This document shows, in pieces, positions 1 to 8,601 of a stretch of 64,000 nt of DNA. The stretch spans positions 1,860,001-1,924,000 of the forward strand of contig NZ_CP026377.1 in NCBI RefSeq assembly GCF_002953195.1, in the 5' to 3' direction. A model generated the notes under the pieces. That model did not search any database and was not told where the DNA came from. It worked only from the letters and a program-made list of their open reading frames with translations. Numbering within the stretch: position 1 is the first letter of the stretch; each line of letters opens with the position of its first letter. Position numbers and translations under genes: made by a program. This DNA comes from Mixta gaviniae (GTDB lineage: Bacteria > Pseudomonadota > Gammaproteobacteria > Enterobacterales > Enterobacteriaceae).

Positions 1-37
1 CGGAAAGCAGAAACAAACCACCGATAATCTTTTTCAT
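1..37 (-). CDS. 5' end of a small exported protein or lipoprotein (partial)
   Basis: Only the first 12 codons are in the window, reading MKKIIGGLFLLS, which is a lysine-rich start followed by a hydrophobic run typical of a signal peptide. A good ribosome-binding site (AGGGA) lies 5 nt before the ATG on the minus strand. The rest of the gene lies off the left edge, so its identity cannot be judged. Confidence 0.55.
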   Translation of the reverse strand, partial: MKKIIGGLFLLS

Positions 38-232
38 AAATTTCCCTGTTTACCTTCAATACAACAACAGCGTTGCCTTTAAAGGGTAGTGAACCGCAGG
101 GCATTGTCAAAGGCGCAGCCAGAGCAGCATCTTGTTTTTACAGCCATTTAAGATAAAGCCGGGGAGAGGAGAGCGGCTGGCGTCCCTCGTGCAAGATGGA
201 CGCCAGCCTGGCTGCGCGAGGCGAAACGGGGG

Positions 233-898
233 CTATTGCGGGAAATTCACAACGTCCGCCACCATCTCATCGATCGCCTGCTTCACGTCCGCCGCGCTAA
301 TCGGCGCCGTACTGTTGGCGACGTTTTTACCGTAGCCTTTACGCACCACTTTAATCACCGGCTGGTTGGTGGCGACGTCAATCGCTTCGGCCTCCAGCAG
401 CAGAACGGTGTTTTGCGTGCGATGGCCGGTTGCCGCCATGGTACTGGCGACAACGGCGGCGACCGGCACCACCTCGTAAAACTGCATATCTTTATTTTCC
501 GCGCTCACCGCCGTGATCGCCGCTTTCACCAGCAATCCGCCTTTTTGCGGCTGCTGCACCAGCGGCAGCCGTTGACCAATGGCGCCTTTTAACCGCTGTT
601 CGGTATAAAGCCGCACCTGTTCCAGCGTGACCGCGTTGACGCGGGCGTTCGGTGAGGGCGCGGGATAATAGACAACCGGCGCAGCGTAAACATTCTGGTA
701 GCGGCGGCTGTCGTAATCGGGCGATATCCAGCGCAGCGTCTCATGCCCGCCCGGCGACCGCGCCGGTTTGAGATCGGCATAATTGCCAAGGAAGCCGGAA
801 TACTGGCTGGTGTTGGCTACCTTAGATGAGCAGCCTGCTAAAATGGCGAACAGCAAAACGGCGCTTATTTTCATACCGGTTTTGACGGGGATAAGCAT
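233..898 (-). CDS. DUF3313-like outer lipoprotein
   Basis: Encodes a 221-residue predicted lipoprotein. The N-terminus has a short basic segment, a hydrophobic run and the lipobox LAGC with the acylated Cys at residue 23, followed by Ser-Ser, which favours the outer membrane. The rest resembles DUF3313 lipoproteins: a central region beginning near VTLEQVRLYTEQRLKGA and a C-terminal mixed alpha/beta part. The ATG at 898 is preferred over one two codons upstream because AAGGA lies 6 nt before it. A further ATG at 874 would give a more usual short signal peptide. Function is unknown. It stands alone on the minus strand. Confidence 0.75.
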   Translation of the reverse strand: MLIPVKTGMKISAVLLFAILAGCSSKVANTSQYSGFLGNYADLKPARSPGGHETLRWISPDYDSRRYQNVYAAPVVYYPAPSPNARVNAVTLEQVRLYTEQRLKGAIGQRLPLVQQPQKGGLLVKAAITAVSAENKDMQFYEVVPVAAVVASTMAATGHRTQNTVLLLEAEAIDVATNQPVIKVVRKGYGKNVANSTAPISAADVKQAIDEMVADVVNFPQ

Positions 899-992
899 GG
901 TCATTCCTTAAGTCAATGCAGGATGCGGCCTGCGTAGTGTGATAGGGGAACTCCGACCTTTTACTCATGCTGCCCGCTTATTTTAGCAACGC

Positions 993-1595
993 TTATTGGC
1001 CTACTCTTTCATTAATCGCGCTGGCCGGTGAAAAATGATAGCTAAAGCCACTATCCAGAAAAGCCTGAAGATTAGCGGTGCGCTGCTGATTCAACGGATA
1101 GACCACCATGCCGCCGTGCTGCGCGCCATCCGGCGCCTGATTGGCGATCATCGCTCTGTCCAGCGCCATGCCGTTATTGTGCATCAGCGACAGCGCGCCG
1201 CTGGGATCGCGATGAATATAGGCAGTATGATACAGCCGCTCATTATTACGATCGCGGAAGTTGATAATTCCCGATTCAGGGATATCCGCCGCGTTAAAAT
1301 GCAGGCGCGCATTACCGGCGGTGATGCCCATAATTTGCTGATAGCGCTCGTTATAGTTGGCGTTGCCGCTGGTCTGCCGGGCGATCTCCTGTTCGGCGTT
1401 TTTGGTCAGCGTCTTGCCGGCAACACCCGCATGCATCGCAAGGGTATAGCAGACGTTCGGCTGCTCGTTGACGTTCATTTTGTCGTAACGCTCATCCATT
1501 TTCTTCAGCGTTTCATCGGTAGTGCGGGGTTCGTGATTGTGCTGGGTCGGGATGCCGCAGCAGAGACTGTTGGCGACGCGCATAGCAACTTGCAT
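993..1595 (-). CDS. Hypothetical protein with possible papain-like Cys-His-Asn triad
   Basis: Encodes a 200-residue protein of no family I can name. The ATG at 1595 is chosen because GGAGG lies 7 nt before it; a longer reading to 1721 has no such site and an unusually basic N-terminus. There is no signal peptide. A candidate Cys hydrolase order is visible: Cys49 in NVCYTLAMHAG, His123 in LYHTAYIHRD and Asn140 in LMHNNG, with an SLCCG pair near the N-terminus that could be lipid-modified. The C-terminus ends in an aromatic SGFSYHFSP motif. This layout recalls type III effector or toxin peptidases, but that is inference from residue spacing alone. Confidence 0.6.
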   Translation of the reverse strand: MQVAMRVANSLCCGIPTQHNHEPRTTDETLKKMDERYDKMNVNEQPNVCYTLAMHAGVAGKTLTKNAEQEIARQTSGNANYNERYQQIMGITAGNARLHFNAADIPESGIINFRDRNNERLYHTAYIHRDPSGALSLMHNNGMALDRAMIANQAPDGAQHGGMVVYPLNQQRTANLQAFLDSGFSYHFSPASAINERVGQ

Positions 1596-1760
1596 AGGTG
1601 TTCCTCCGTAGTTAGACGACATTGAGTGGCGACGCGCGCTTTGCGGTTCCCTGCGCCGCGCATTTTTTCTTTCTTCCGCTGTAACCGTCGGCGCTTCGCC
1701 CGCATGGTGCCGTTTCCTCACTATGCTTAAAGCATAAAATTCATTGAGAAGGGGCAGCAG

Positions 1761-2524
1761 ATGACGACAGTGCCGTTATGGGCGCAGGCGGGATTTTGGG
1801 GGGGATTTCCGGCTTTGCTTTAGTGATTGGCGCCGCGGTCGCCTGGTTTATCGCCGTGCCGCAGCGTGCCATCGCGGCGATCATGGCCTTCGGCAGTGGC
1901 GTGCTGATCGCCGCACTCTCTTTTGAGCTGATGGACGAGGCCTATAAAACGGGCGGCTTCGATTCCACCGCCGCCGGCTTTATCGGCGGCGCAGCCATCT
2001 ACACCTTCGCGAGCTGGCTGCTGGCGAAGCGCGGTGCGCAGCACCGCAAACGCTCCGGCGGCAAACAGCCTTCAGAGCAGGAAGCGGGCGGCAGCGGCAC
2101 GGCGATCGCGCTGGGGGCGCTGCTGGACGGCATCCCGGAATCGATCGTCATCGGCCTGTCGATGCTGCATGGCGGCGCCGTCAGCGTGGTGGCGGTGATC
2201 GCTATTTTTCTCTCCAATATTCCTGAAGGGCTATCCAGCGCGGCGGGGATGAAAAAAGCGGGGCGTAGCGCGGGCTATGTGTTCGGTGTCTGGGGCGGCA
2301 TCGCGCTCGCCTCCGGGCTGGCGGCGCTGGCGGGCTATACGTTGTTTCAGGGCTTTTCGCCCGATATTATCGCCGCGACCACCGCTATCGCCGCCGGGGC
2401 GATTCTGGCGATGCTGGTGGATACCATGATCCCGGAAGCCTTTGCTGAAACGCATAACTTTGCCGGCCTGATCACCGTCAGCGGCTTTCTGGCGGCGTTT
2501 ATGCTCAGTAAAATGGGCGGTTAA
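1761..2524 (+). pseudogene. ZIP-family divalent metal transporter, frameshifted near the start
   Basis: Polytopic membrane protein of the ZIP family, expected to import zinc or another divalent metal. Signature motifs are DGIPESIVIGLS and NIPEGLSSA, plus MIPEAF near the end, with a His-poor basic loop near RGAQHRKRSGGK. The natural start is the ATG at 1761, with AAGGGG 7 nt upstream, reading MTTVPLWAQAGFWGG. That frame leaves the transporter frame at a run of seven G (1798-1804) and meets a stop. One extra G would restore a continuous protein of about 254 residues. The in-frame ATG at 1778 has no ribosome-binding site. Either a sequencing undercall, a true null allele or a slippage-controlled gene is possible. 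Confidence 0.8.
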
Positions 2525-2687
2525 CCGCCTGCCGCAGCGATAACGCCAGCTACCTGACGGCGAAAAAAGCGCCGTTTAGGGCGTCAGCCCGGTAAAAACA
2601 ACAGCGGCGGCCCGCCGTTCGGATAACAGCGCCTATAATAGGTGCGCAGGTAATCTCCGGGTACGAAAGCGCATCAGAAGGGGGCTT

Positions 2688-2816
2688 ATGAAAAAGGTAT
2701 TAATGCTGGTGGTCTGCTTATCTCTGACGGGCTGCTCATGGGGCGTCGCATCGCTGATCCCCGCATCGGATGTCTGTCCGAATGGACGTGACGGTGTAAC
2801 GGGGCAGTGCCACTGA
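2688..2816 (+). CDS. Small lipoprotein, 42 residues
   Basis: Short gene reading MKKVLMLVVCLSLTGCSWG and then a 25-residue Cys-containing tail ending GQCH. The lipobox is LTGC with Cys16. A purine-rich ribosome-binding site (AGAAGGGGG) lies just before the ATG, and a hairpin follows the stop after 4 nt. The mature peptide would be only 27 residues with two further Cys (positions 30 and 41) that could form a disulfide in the periplasm. Function is unknown. Confidence 0.7.
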   Translation: MKKVLMLVVCLSLTGCSWGVASLIPASDVCPNGRDGVTGQCH

Positions 2817-2820
2817 TTGT

Positions 2821-2844
2821 CAGCCCGGCCTGAAAACCGGGCTG
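2821..2844 (+). terminator. Hairpin after the 42-residue lipoprotein gene
   Basis: An 8-bp perfect stem (CAGCCCGG / CCGGGCTG) with an 8-nt loop begins 4 nt after the stop codon. No T-run follows, so it may be a weak terminator or an mRNA-stabilising hairpin. Confidence 0.5.
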
Positions 2845-2924
2845 AACCTTGATCACCCGTCGCCACAGGGTGCGCCATCGCTTTTGCCGCCTCTTATGCC
2901 GCTTTGCGACCCGGGATCGTGATG

Positions 2925-2947
2925 ATGAAAACCCCGCCGGAGCGGGG
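2925..2947 (-). terminator. Rho-independent terminator for the 85-residue gene
   Basis: On the minus strand CCCCGC-TCCG-GCGGGG is followed by TTTTC, 38 nt past the stop of the gene ending at 2985. Confidence 0.7.
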
Positions 2948-2984
2948 CAGCAAGCCGGGCGGCAGCGCGCCGCCGGAAGAGGAT

Positions 2985-3242
2985 TCAGTCGCGTGAGACA
3001 AAAATAATATGCGACGCCGTTTCGTCGCTCAGCAGCATCTCTTCCGCTTCGCCGCTGGCGGAAACGAAGGTGACGCTATCGCCCTGTGTCAAATCCTGAA
3101 AAGCCTCTGCGGGCTGCGTCGCCTTTTGGATCTCGAAATGGCGGCGTAGCGGTGCGTTTTCTCCTGCGGGCTGGTCGGTGAAATAGTGGCCGGTAAATGC
3201 ATATTCCGGGTGGTCTTTGATGTGCAGTTGAACTGAGGGCAT
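2985..3242 (-). CDS. Hypothetical 85-residue protein
   Basis: Acidic soluble protein with no signal peptide or membrane segment. A strong ribosome-binding site (TGGAGG, 5 nt before ATG) and a terminator behind it support a real single-gene transcript. The sequence alternates short beta-type stretches (PSVQLHI, HFEIQKA, SVTFVSA, HIIFVSRD), suggesting a small beta-rich fold. I do not recognise the family. Confidence 0.7.
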   Translation of the reverse strand: MPSVQLHIKDHPEYAFTGHYFTDQPAGENAPLRRHFEIQKATQPAEAFQDLTQGDSVTFVSASGEAEEMLLSDETASHIIFVSRD

Positions 3243-3511
3243 AACAACCTCCAGATTGCTGTAAACCGAATTATCAGCCTAAACCCAGTTCATCAGTTTG
3301 CCATCCCCGGCAGGCCACACGGTCATTGATTAAGAAAATTCCTAATAGACGATTGCTGCTATCGGGCTGTGAGCGGTGCTGGCTGCGACATGTGCGGTAA
3401 AAGGACGATTAAACCGGCATTCAGGCTTCCGTCTTCGCTTGTTAAAGCAGCCGTAAAGCGTACGCTTAAGGCACATCAGATATTTACAAGGCGTCTCCTT
3501 ATGAGGTAACT

Positions 3512-3691
3512 ATGCGCTCACTGAAGTTCAGCTGTCCCGCCTGCGGGAGTCATAAATTCATCTTTACCTGCTATTCCAGCACCAAAAAAACGCGACACGG
3601 GGCCAGCTGCGCCTGCTGTCACCTGCCTTTAACCAAGACCTCCTGCTTTGCCAGTCTCGCCGCTAACTCGTGGCTGGAAGAAAAAGCCTGA
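3512..3691 (+). CDS. Small zinc-ribbon protein, YmcF/YnfQ-like
   Basis: Encodes 59 residues starting MRSLKFSCPACGSHKF. Two Cys pairs (CPAC and, 20 residues later, CACC) form a putative zinc ribbon. The HGASCACCHLPL segment matches HGAICIFCKAPM in the second zinc-ribbon gene at 39604, with exactly 17 residues between the first Cys pair and HGA in both. This makes the two paralogous. A GAGG motif 5 nt before the ATG supports the start. E. coli YmcF and YnfQ, small cold-induced proteins, are the nearest family I can recall; that link is from memory. Role unknown. Confidence 0.72.
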   Translation: MRSLKFSCPACGSHKFIFTCYSSTKKTRHGASCACCHLPLTKTSCFASLAANSWLEEKA

Positions 3692-3736
3692 TATTTTCCT
3701 GTTTACCGACCAAACGCTTTCCCCTGTTTAATCAAA

Positions 3737-3812
3737 ACGGGCGTGGTATAAGTGGAGATTACGCCAGCCGTACAGGCTGAGGATGCGGGTTCGAATCCTG
3801 CTGCCCGTTCCA
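3737..3812 (+). ncRNA. 76-nt tRNA-like element with an abnormal anticodon loop
   Basis: The element folds as a tRNA. The acceptor ACGGGCG pairs with TGCCCGT (one G-T pair), then T73 and an encoded CCA. U8, A14, G18-G19 and A21 are present in a D arm with a 3-bp stem plus one mismatch. The T arm is GCGGG-TTCGAAT-CCTGC. The anticodon arm CCAGC-CGTACAG-GCTGA has four pairs plus one mismatch at the base and places G at position 33, where tRNAs have U; positions 34-36 would read UAC. It sits 168 bp upstream of yddG with no T-run after it. It is either a degenerate tRNA or a non-decoding tRNA-like RNA. Confidence 0.65.
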
Positions 3813-3980
3813 CGTCGCCGCCAGATCCAGCCCTGCAGGCGGTCAGTCAGCCCGCTCTTATTCCGCGTTGTCCGGATCCCTGCGCCGCAACGCTGCTCCT
3901 TTCGCGCCGTCGTGATAAAATCTGCAGAGAGATTAATTGTCTGGCGTCTTTGCCAGCTGAACAGGGAGATCTACCCGCGC

Positions 3981-4868
3981 ATGACGGTCAGACACGCCAC
4001 GGCCACTGGATTTATCGCCATTCTTCTCTGGAGTACCCTCGTTGGCCTGCTGCGCGGCGTTACCGACGCTTTTGGCGCCGTGGGCGGCGCGGCGATGGTA
4101 TATAGCTTTAGCGCGCTGCTGCTGTTGTTTATCGTTGGCCTGCCTCCTCTCTCTGCTTTTCCCCGCCGCTATCTGCTCTGGGGATCGCTGCTTTTCGTCT
4201 CCTATGAAATTTGCCTTTCACTGTCGATCGGCTTTGCGCACTCCGGCGCGCAGGCGATCGAGGTCAGCATGCTGAACTACCTTTGGCCGAGCCTGACGCT
4301 GCTGTTCGCCGTGCTGGCGGAAAGGAAACGGCCCTCCTGGCTGATGGTGGCCGGCATGCTGATCTCTCTGACGGGCGTCGGCAAGGTGCTGGGCGGCGCC
4401 AGCGGCCTCTCGCTGCCCCATATGGCGGCCAGCCTCGCCGCCAACCCGCTGAGCTACGGGCTGGCGTTCAGCGGCGCGGTGATCTGGAGCCTTTACTGCG
4501 TCATCACCAAAAAAATTGCCAACGGCAGCAACGGCATTACTCTGTTTTTTATTCTTACCGCCGTCACGCTATGGCTGAAGTTTCTCTTTAGCGCGACGCC
4601 GGCGTTTCAGATCAGCGTGAAAGCGCTGGTGGATTTGGCACTGGTCTCCGCCGCGATGGGGCTGGGCTATGCCGCCTGGAACATCGGCATCCTGCACGGC
4701 AACGTAACCCTGCTGGCCAGCGCCTCCTATTTTACCCCGGTGCTATCCGCGCTGTTCGCCGCCGCGCTGCTGGAGGCCGCCCCGGGCTTCGCTTTCTGGG
4801 GCGGCGCGCTGATGGTCTGCGCCGGCTCGCTGCTGTGCTGGTACGCCACCCGCTCGCCGACGCGCTGA
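3981..4868 (+). CDS. yddG: Aromatic amino acid exporter YddG (DMT/EamA superfamily)
   Basis: Inner-membrane exporter of 295 residues with about ten membrane segments, closely resembling E. coli YddG, which exports aromatic amino acids. Diagnostic stretches include LLWSTLVGLLRGV, LLFVSYEICLSLSIG, AIEVSMLNYLWPSLT, YAAWNIGILHGNVTLLA and YFTPVLSALFAA. The start at 3981 aligns with the E. coli N-terminus. The reading frame stays open upstream into the tRNA-like element, but that extension is not homologous to anything and is rejected. The ribosome-binding site is weak. The gene is followed by a LysR gene on the same strand. Confidence 0.92.
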   Translation: MTVRHATATGFIAILLWSTLVGLLRGVTDAFGAVGGAAMVYSFSALLLLFIVGLPPLSAFPRRYLLWGSLLFVSYEICLSLSIGFAHSGAQAIEVSMLNYLWPSLTLLFAVLAERKRPSWLMVAGMLISLTGVGKVLGGASGLSLPHMAASLAANPLSYGLAFSGAVIWSLYCVITKKIANGSNGITLFFILTAVTLWLKFLFSATPAFQISVKALVDLALVSAAMGLGYAAWNIGILHGNVTLLASASYFTPVLSALFAAALLEAAPGFAFWGGALMVCAGSLLCWYATRSPTR

Positions 4869-4955
4869 GGCTTGCAGGTTCACTTTTTATCAGGCGGTCC
4901 CCTGTGAGGCCGCCCACAGGGATGCGGCCTTAACCGCGCACAGGACAGAGAAAAC

Positions 4956-5855
4956 ATGCCGGTAAATTTCGATCTGAACGACCTTTACGCCTTTCGGGCG
5001 CTGGTGGAGTATGGCAACTTTCGCATCGCGGCGGAGTCCATCTGCCTGTCGCAGTCCGCCCTGAGCCGGCGCATCGACAAGCTGGAAAATGCGCTGGGTC
5101 TGAAGCTGTTTGAAAGAACCACCCGCCGCGTCACGCTGACGCTGAAAGGCCAGGCCTTTGCCGAGCGCTCCGGCCGGCTGCTGGCCGATTTTGAAGAGGT
5201 GATGGCCGATATCAGCGAGGTAAGCCAGACGCGAACCGGCCTGGTGACCGTCGCCTGCGTGCCCTCCGCCGCCTACTACTTTATGCCGGATGTTATCAGC
5301 CGCTTCCAGGCGCGCTATCCGCGCGTACGCGTAAAGCTGATCGACAGCAGCGCCGGCAACGTTTATGACTCGGTGATGGGCGGGCAGGCTGACTTTGGCA
5401 TCAGCTTTTCCGGCGTCTCACAGCCGGATATTGAATTTCTGCCGCTGCTGGAGGATGTGTATGTCGCCGCCTGTCGGCATGAGCATCCGATAGCCGGCGA
5501 TAAAAGCATCAGCTGGCGCGATTTTTACCGCCACGCCTGGGTGGGGCTGGATAAAACTTCCGGTAACCGCAACCTGCTCGATCGGGCGCTGGACGATATT
5601 GTGCCGGCGCGGCCCAGCATCTGTGAAACCCGCCATGTCACCACTATGCTGGGCATGGTTGAAGCGGGGCTTGGCATTGCCGCCGTCCCCGCGATGTCAA
5701 TGCCCTCGTCAGGCCACTTGGCATTGACCAGCGTACCGCTGATCGAACCGGTGGTGAAACGCACCGTCGGCCTGCTGCGTAAAAACGGCCGAATGGTGTC
5801 GCACATTGCCAGAGAGCTGGAAAACCTGCTTATTGAACAGTACTGCGCTGTTTAA
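4956..5855 (+). CDS. LysR-family transcriptional regulator
   Basis: 299 residues. The N-terminal winged helix-turn-helix is clear (FRIAAESICLSQSALSRRIDKLENALGLKLFERTTRRVTLT, residues about 22-64), followed by a periplasmic-binding-protein-like effector domain with SAAYYFMPDVISRFQARYPRV and a C-terminal GMVEAGLGIAAVPA motif. Its last 26 bp overlap tail-to-tail with the binding-protein gene on the other strand. It lies between yddG and the citrate-type transport operon. The latter is the more likely target because such genes often cluster, but no operator could be identified. Effector unknown. Confidence 0.88.
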   Translation: MPVNFDLNDLYAFRALVEYGNFRIAAESICLSQSALSRRIDKLENALGLKLFERTTRRVTLTLKGQAFAERSGRLLADFEEVMADISEVSQTRTGLVTVACVPSAAYYFMPDVISRFQARYPRVRVKLIDSSAGNVYDSVMGGQADFGISFSGVSQPDIEFLPLLEDVYVAACRHEHPIAGDKSISWRDFYRHAWVGLDKTSGNRNLLDRALDDIVPARPSICETRHVTTMLGMVEAGLGIAAVPAMSMPSSGHLALTSVPLIEPVVKRTVGLLRKNGRMVSHIARELENLLIEQYCAV

Positions 5856-6645
5856 CCGGCTGCGCCGCGACCGTCTGCGGCGCCACGGAATGCAGGCCGG
5901 TTGAGCGCACCACCTGCTGCACCGCCGGCGAGGCGAGATAGTTCAGTAAATCACTGGCCTCATGGCGGTGCGCCGAGGTGGCGACCACCGCGCCGGCAAA
6001 GCGGGTAATGTACTGAACGCTGGCGGGTAGCTCGCCGACGAAGGTCACGCCCGGCACCGGCAGCAGTTCGCTGACCTGCTGAAAGCCCAGCGCATATTTT
6101 CCGTCAGCCACCTGCGAGGCGACCGGGATCCGCGCCACCTGGTGCGCTTTACCCTGCATCTGCTTATCGATACCCAGCGTTTTAAACAGTCGGGTACTGA
6201 CATACCTGCCGCTGGCGCTATCGGAATAGGCGACCGAGCGGGCGTTCAGCAGGGCGGCGCGCAAGGCCGCCACGCTGTCGATGTTCACCGGCGCATCGCC
6301 TTTTTTGATCACCGCGCCGACCGGCGAATCGGCCAGCTCCACCCGGGAGCCGGGCAGGATGCGGCCCTGCTGCTCAAGGTCGCCCAGCGCGTCGCCCACC
6401 ATAATCACCACATCCGCCGGCTCTCCGCGCGCCAGCCGCGCCGGGATCGCCTGCGGCGTGCTGCCCATCGAGGGGCCGGAGATCGTTTTAATGCTGTAGC
6501 CTTCCTGCGCCGCAAAGCGCGGCGCCAGCGTCTCCCAGGCGGCCTTGAAGCCGCCGGAGATCATCACGGTCAGCTCTTTCGCCTGCGCGCCCGCGCTGCA
6601 GACGGCGGCGATGACCAGCGCAGATAAAGCCTGATGGATTTTCAT
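5830..6645 (-). CDS. Periplasmic substrate-binding protein, ModA-like
   Basis: 271 residues with a Sec signal peptide ending at AQA (about residue 22). The mature part begins KELTVMISGGFKAAWETLAPRF, with PADVVIMVGDALGDLEQQGRI and SVAYSDSASGRYVSTRLFKTLGI, the pattern of ModA-like type II solute-binding proteins. The ATG has AAGGAG 7 nt upstream. It begins 11 bp after the end of the CitA-like transporter gene, so the two are co-transcribed. No ABC permease or ATPase is nearby, which suggests a ligand-sensing or chaperoning role for a carboxylate rather than molybdate uptake; that is inference. Confidence 0.8.
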   Translation of the reverse strand: MKIHQALSALVIAAVCSAGAQAKELTVMISGGFKAAWETLAPRFAAQEGYSIKTISGPSMGSTPQAIPARLARGEPADVVIMVGDALGDLEQQGRILPGSRVELADSPVGAVIKKGDAPVNIDSVAALRAALLNARSVAYSDSASGRYVSTRLFKTLGIDKQMQGKAHQVARIPVASQVADGKYALGFQQVSELLPVPGVTFVGELPASVQYITRFAGAVVATSAHRHEASDLLNYLASPAVQQVVRSTGLHSVAPQTVAAQPVKQRSTVQ

Positions 6646-6656
6646 TTTCGCGCTCC

Positions 6657-7967
6657 TTAGCTGACGGTTTTACCGGCCTGAGGGAAGGGAACGGCGCGGC
6701 GGCGATAAAGAAAGAGCGTCGCCAGCAACGCACACAGCGCGGCAAAGCTCATCCAGTAGCCCGGCGAAGCTTTATCGCCGGTGTACTCAATCAGCGCGGT
6801 GGAGATAACCGGCGTGAAGCCGCCGAACACCGCTGTCGCCAGGCTGTAGGCGAGCGAGAACCCCGCCACCCGCACCTCCGCAGGCATGATCTCCGTCAGC
6901 GCCGGGATCATCGCGCCGTTATACAGGCCGTAAATCAGCGACAGCCAGAGCAGTACCCCAAGCATCATCTGAAAGCTGGGAGCGTTCGCCAGCAGCGTCA
7001 GCGCCGGGTAGGCGGTGGTCAGCGCCAGCAGCGTCATGGCGACCAGCACCGGCTTGCGGCCGAAGCGGTCGGAGAGCGCGCCACCCACCGGCAGCCAGAA
7101 GAAGTTGGAGACCGCCACCAGCAGCGTCACCAGCAGGCTGTCGGAGGCGCTGAGCAGCAGCACCTTTTTGCCGAAGGTCGGCGCGTAAACGGTGATCAGG
7201 TAGAAGGCGGTGGTGGTCATCGCCACCATCAGCATGCCGGCGATCACTACCTGCCAGTTGCCGAGCAGGGTGCGAAACGCCTGGCCCATGCTGGGGTGGC
7301 TGCGGCGGGCATTAAACGCCTGCGTCTCCTCCAGTTTACGGCGCAGCAGGAAAATAAACGGCACGATCAGGCAGCCGAGCAGAAAAGGAATACGCCAGCC
7401 CCATTCGCGGATCGCGGCATCGTCAAGCAGGGCGTTCAGGGCGAAGCCGATCGCCGCGGCGACCATAATCGCCACCTGCTGGCTGCCAGACTGCCAGCTG
7501 GTATAGAAGCCTTTGCGGCCCGGCGTGGCGATTTCGGCCAGGTAGACCGAGACGCCGCCCAGCTCCGCGCCGGCGGAAAAACCCTGCAGCAGACGGCCCG
7601 TCAGCACCAGCAGCGGCGCCCATAGCCCGATGCTCTGATAAGAGGGGATCAGCACAATCAGAAAGGTACCGGCGGCCATAATCGACAGGGTGACAATCAG
7701 CCCTTTGCGTCGGCCTACCTTATCAATATAGGCGCCCAGCACCACCGCCCCGACGGGGCGCATCAGAAAACCGGCGCCGAAAACGGCGAAGGTCATCATC
7801 AGCGAAGCGAACTCGCTGCTCGCCGGAAAAAAAGTATGGGCGATATAGGTGGCGTAGAAGCCGAACAGAAAGAAGTCGAACTGCTCCAGAAAATTGCCCG
7901 ACGTCACGCGGAAGATCGCGCCGATACGGGAACGGGTGGTCGTGGGTGAGGTAGAAGATGTTTGCAT
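6657..7967 (-). CDS. MFS citrate/tricarballylate:H+ symporter (CitA/TcuC type)
   Basis: Inner-membrane MFS transporter of 436 residues with 12 expected membrane helices. The sequence follows plasmid CitA and TcuC closely: [36 protein letters not shown] (loop 2-3 motif), [27 protein letters not shown] and [14 protein letters not shown]. The ATG at 7967 is set by GGAG 6 nt upstream; a longer reading to 8093 lacks support. It is the first gene of an operon with the ModA-like binding protein, beside a LysR gene. Likely substrate is citrate, tricarballylate or a related tricarboxylate. Tricarballylate-degradation genes (tcuAB) are absent here. Confidence 0.85.
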   Translation of the reverse strand: MQTSSTSPTTTRSRIGAIFRVTSGNFLEQFDFFLFGFYATYIAHTFFPASSEFASLMMTFAVFGAGFLMRPVGAVVLGAYIDKVGRRKGLIVTLSIMAAGTFLIVLIPSYQSIGLWAPLLVLTGRLLQGFSAGAELGGVSVYLAEIATPGRKGFYTSWQSGSQQVAIMVAAAIGFALNALLDDAAIREWGWRIPFLLGCLIVPFIFLLRRKLEETQAFNARRSHPSMGQAFRTLLGNWQVVIAGMLMVAMTTTAFYLITVYAPTFGKKVLLLSASDSLLVTLLVAVSNFFWLPVGGALSDRFGRKPVLVAMTLLALTTAYPALTLLANAPSFQMMLGVLLWLSLIYGLYNGAMIPALTEIMPAEVRVAGFSLAYSLATAVFGGFTPVISTALIEYTGDKASPGYWMSFAALCALLATLFLYRRRAVPFPQAGKTVS

Positions 7968-8601
7968 CTGGGTCTCCGGTTTTTGATGACGCTGTTTGCC
8001 GCGCCTGGTTTGCAGACTGAACCAGCCGGAGAGCGTTAATAAGTGCAATGTGCGAATGGTCTGATGCGTTTCACGCATCAATAAAGCGGGCATGAAGATA
8101 ACTCACCGTATTTACTGAAGTTTACCTTTGCCATACTGCGCTTTACCGCACGCGGCGCGGCCGCATGAGTTTTCGTTTTTGTGACAGAATTCATAATGGA
8201 ATTGAATGGTTATGTAGGTTAAATGTTAACCATAGTGCTGGCGCGCAGGCTAAACTCACGCACTACGCCATGAAGAAAAACGCGGCTCCCTCAGATCGGC
8301 GCCACGCGCCGCCGGCCGTTTATTGCGGCGATGTAAAATAGCGGCGATGTAATCTAACGGCGCTAAACATATTTAACGTCGCCGCTACCGTGAAAAATTA
8401 AAATCGTGCTTTATTGGCCTTTTTAGCGCCGCCGCCGCCGCCGCGACGGCCTCCGCACGCTTTTTTCTGATAAGATCCGCGCGCAGTCGTTTTGCCATCT
8501 CGCCTGTTAATCCCCGCGGCTGCGCCGCGGTAAAACGCAAACCAGACAGATGGCCTGTCAATTTCACTGAATAACTGATTTTTTTATTTTGCAGGATTTT
8601 T
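7968..8601. other. Intergenic region between two divergent transporter genes
   Basis: This 634-bp gap holds the promoters of the citA-like operon and the YqeG-like permease. A 16-bp direct duplication beginning GCGGCGATGTAA occurs at 8325 and 8341, and a short GCC run lies near 8430. I see no convincing gene or operator; a 60-codon minus-strand frame at 8385-8567 looks accidental. Confidence 0.5.

Noticed and set aside
3783-3980. N-terminal extension of YddG reading through the tRNA-like element
   Set aside because: The extension derives from the tRNA T-arm and has no homology; the internal ATG at 3981 aligns with the family start.
8385-8567. Short minus-strand frame between the transporter genes
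   Set aside because: Composition driven by GC-rich triplet runs and no start signal.
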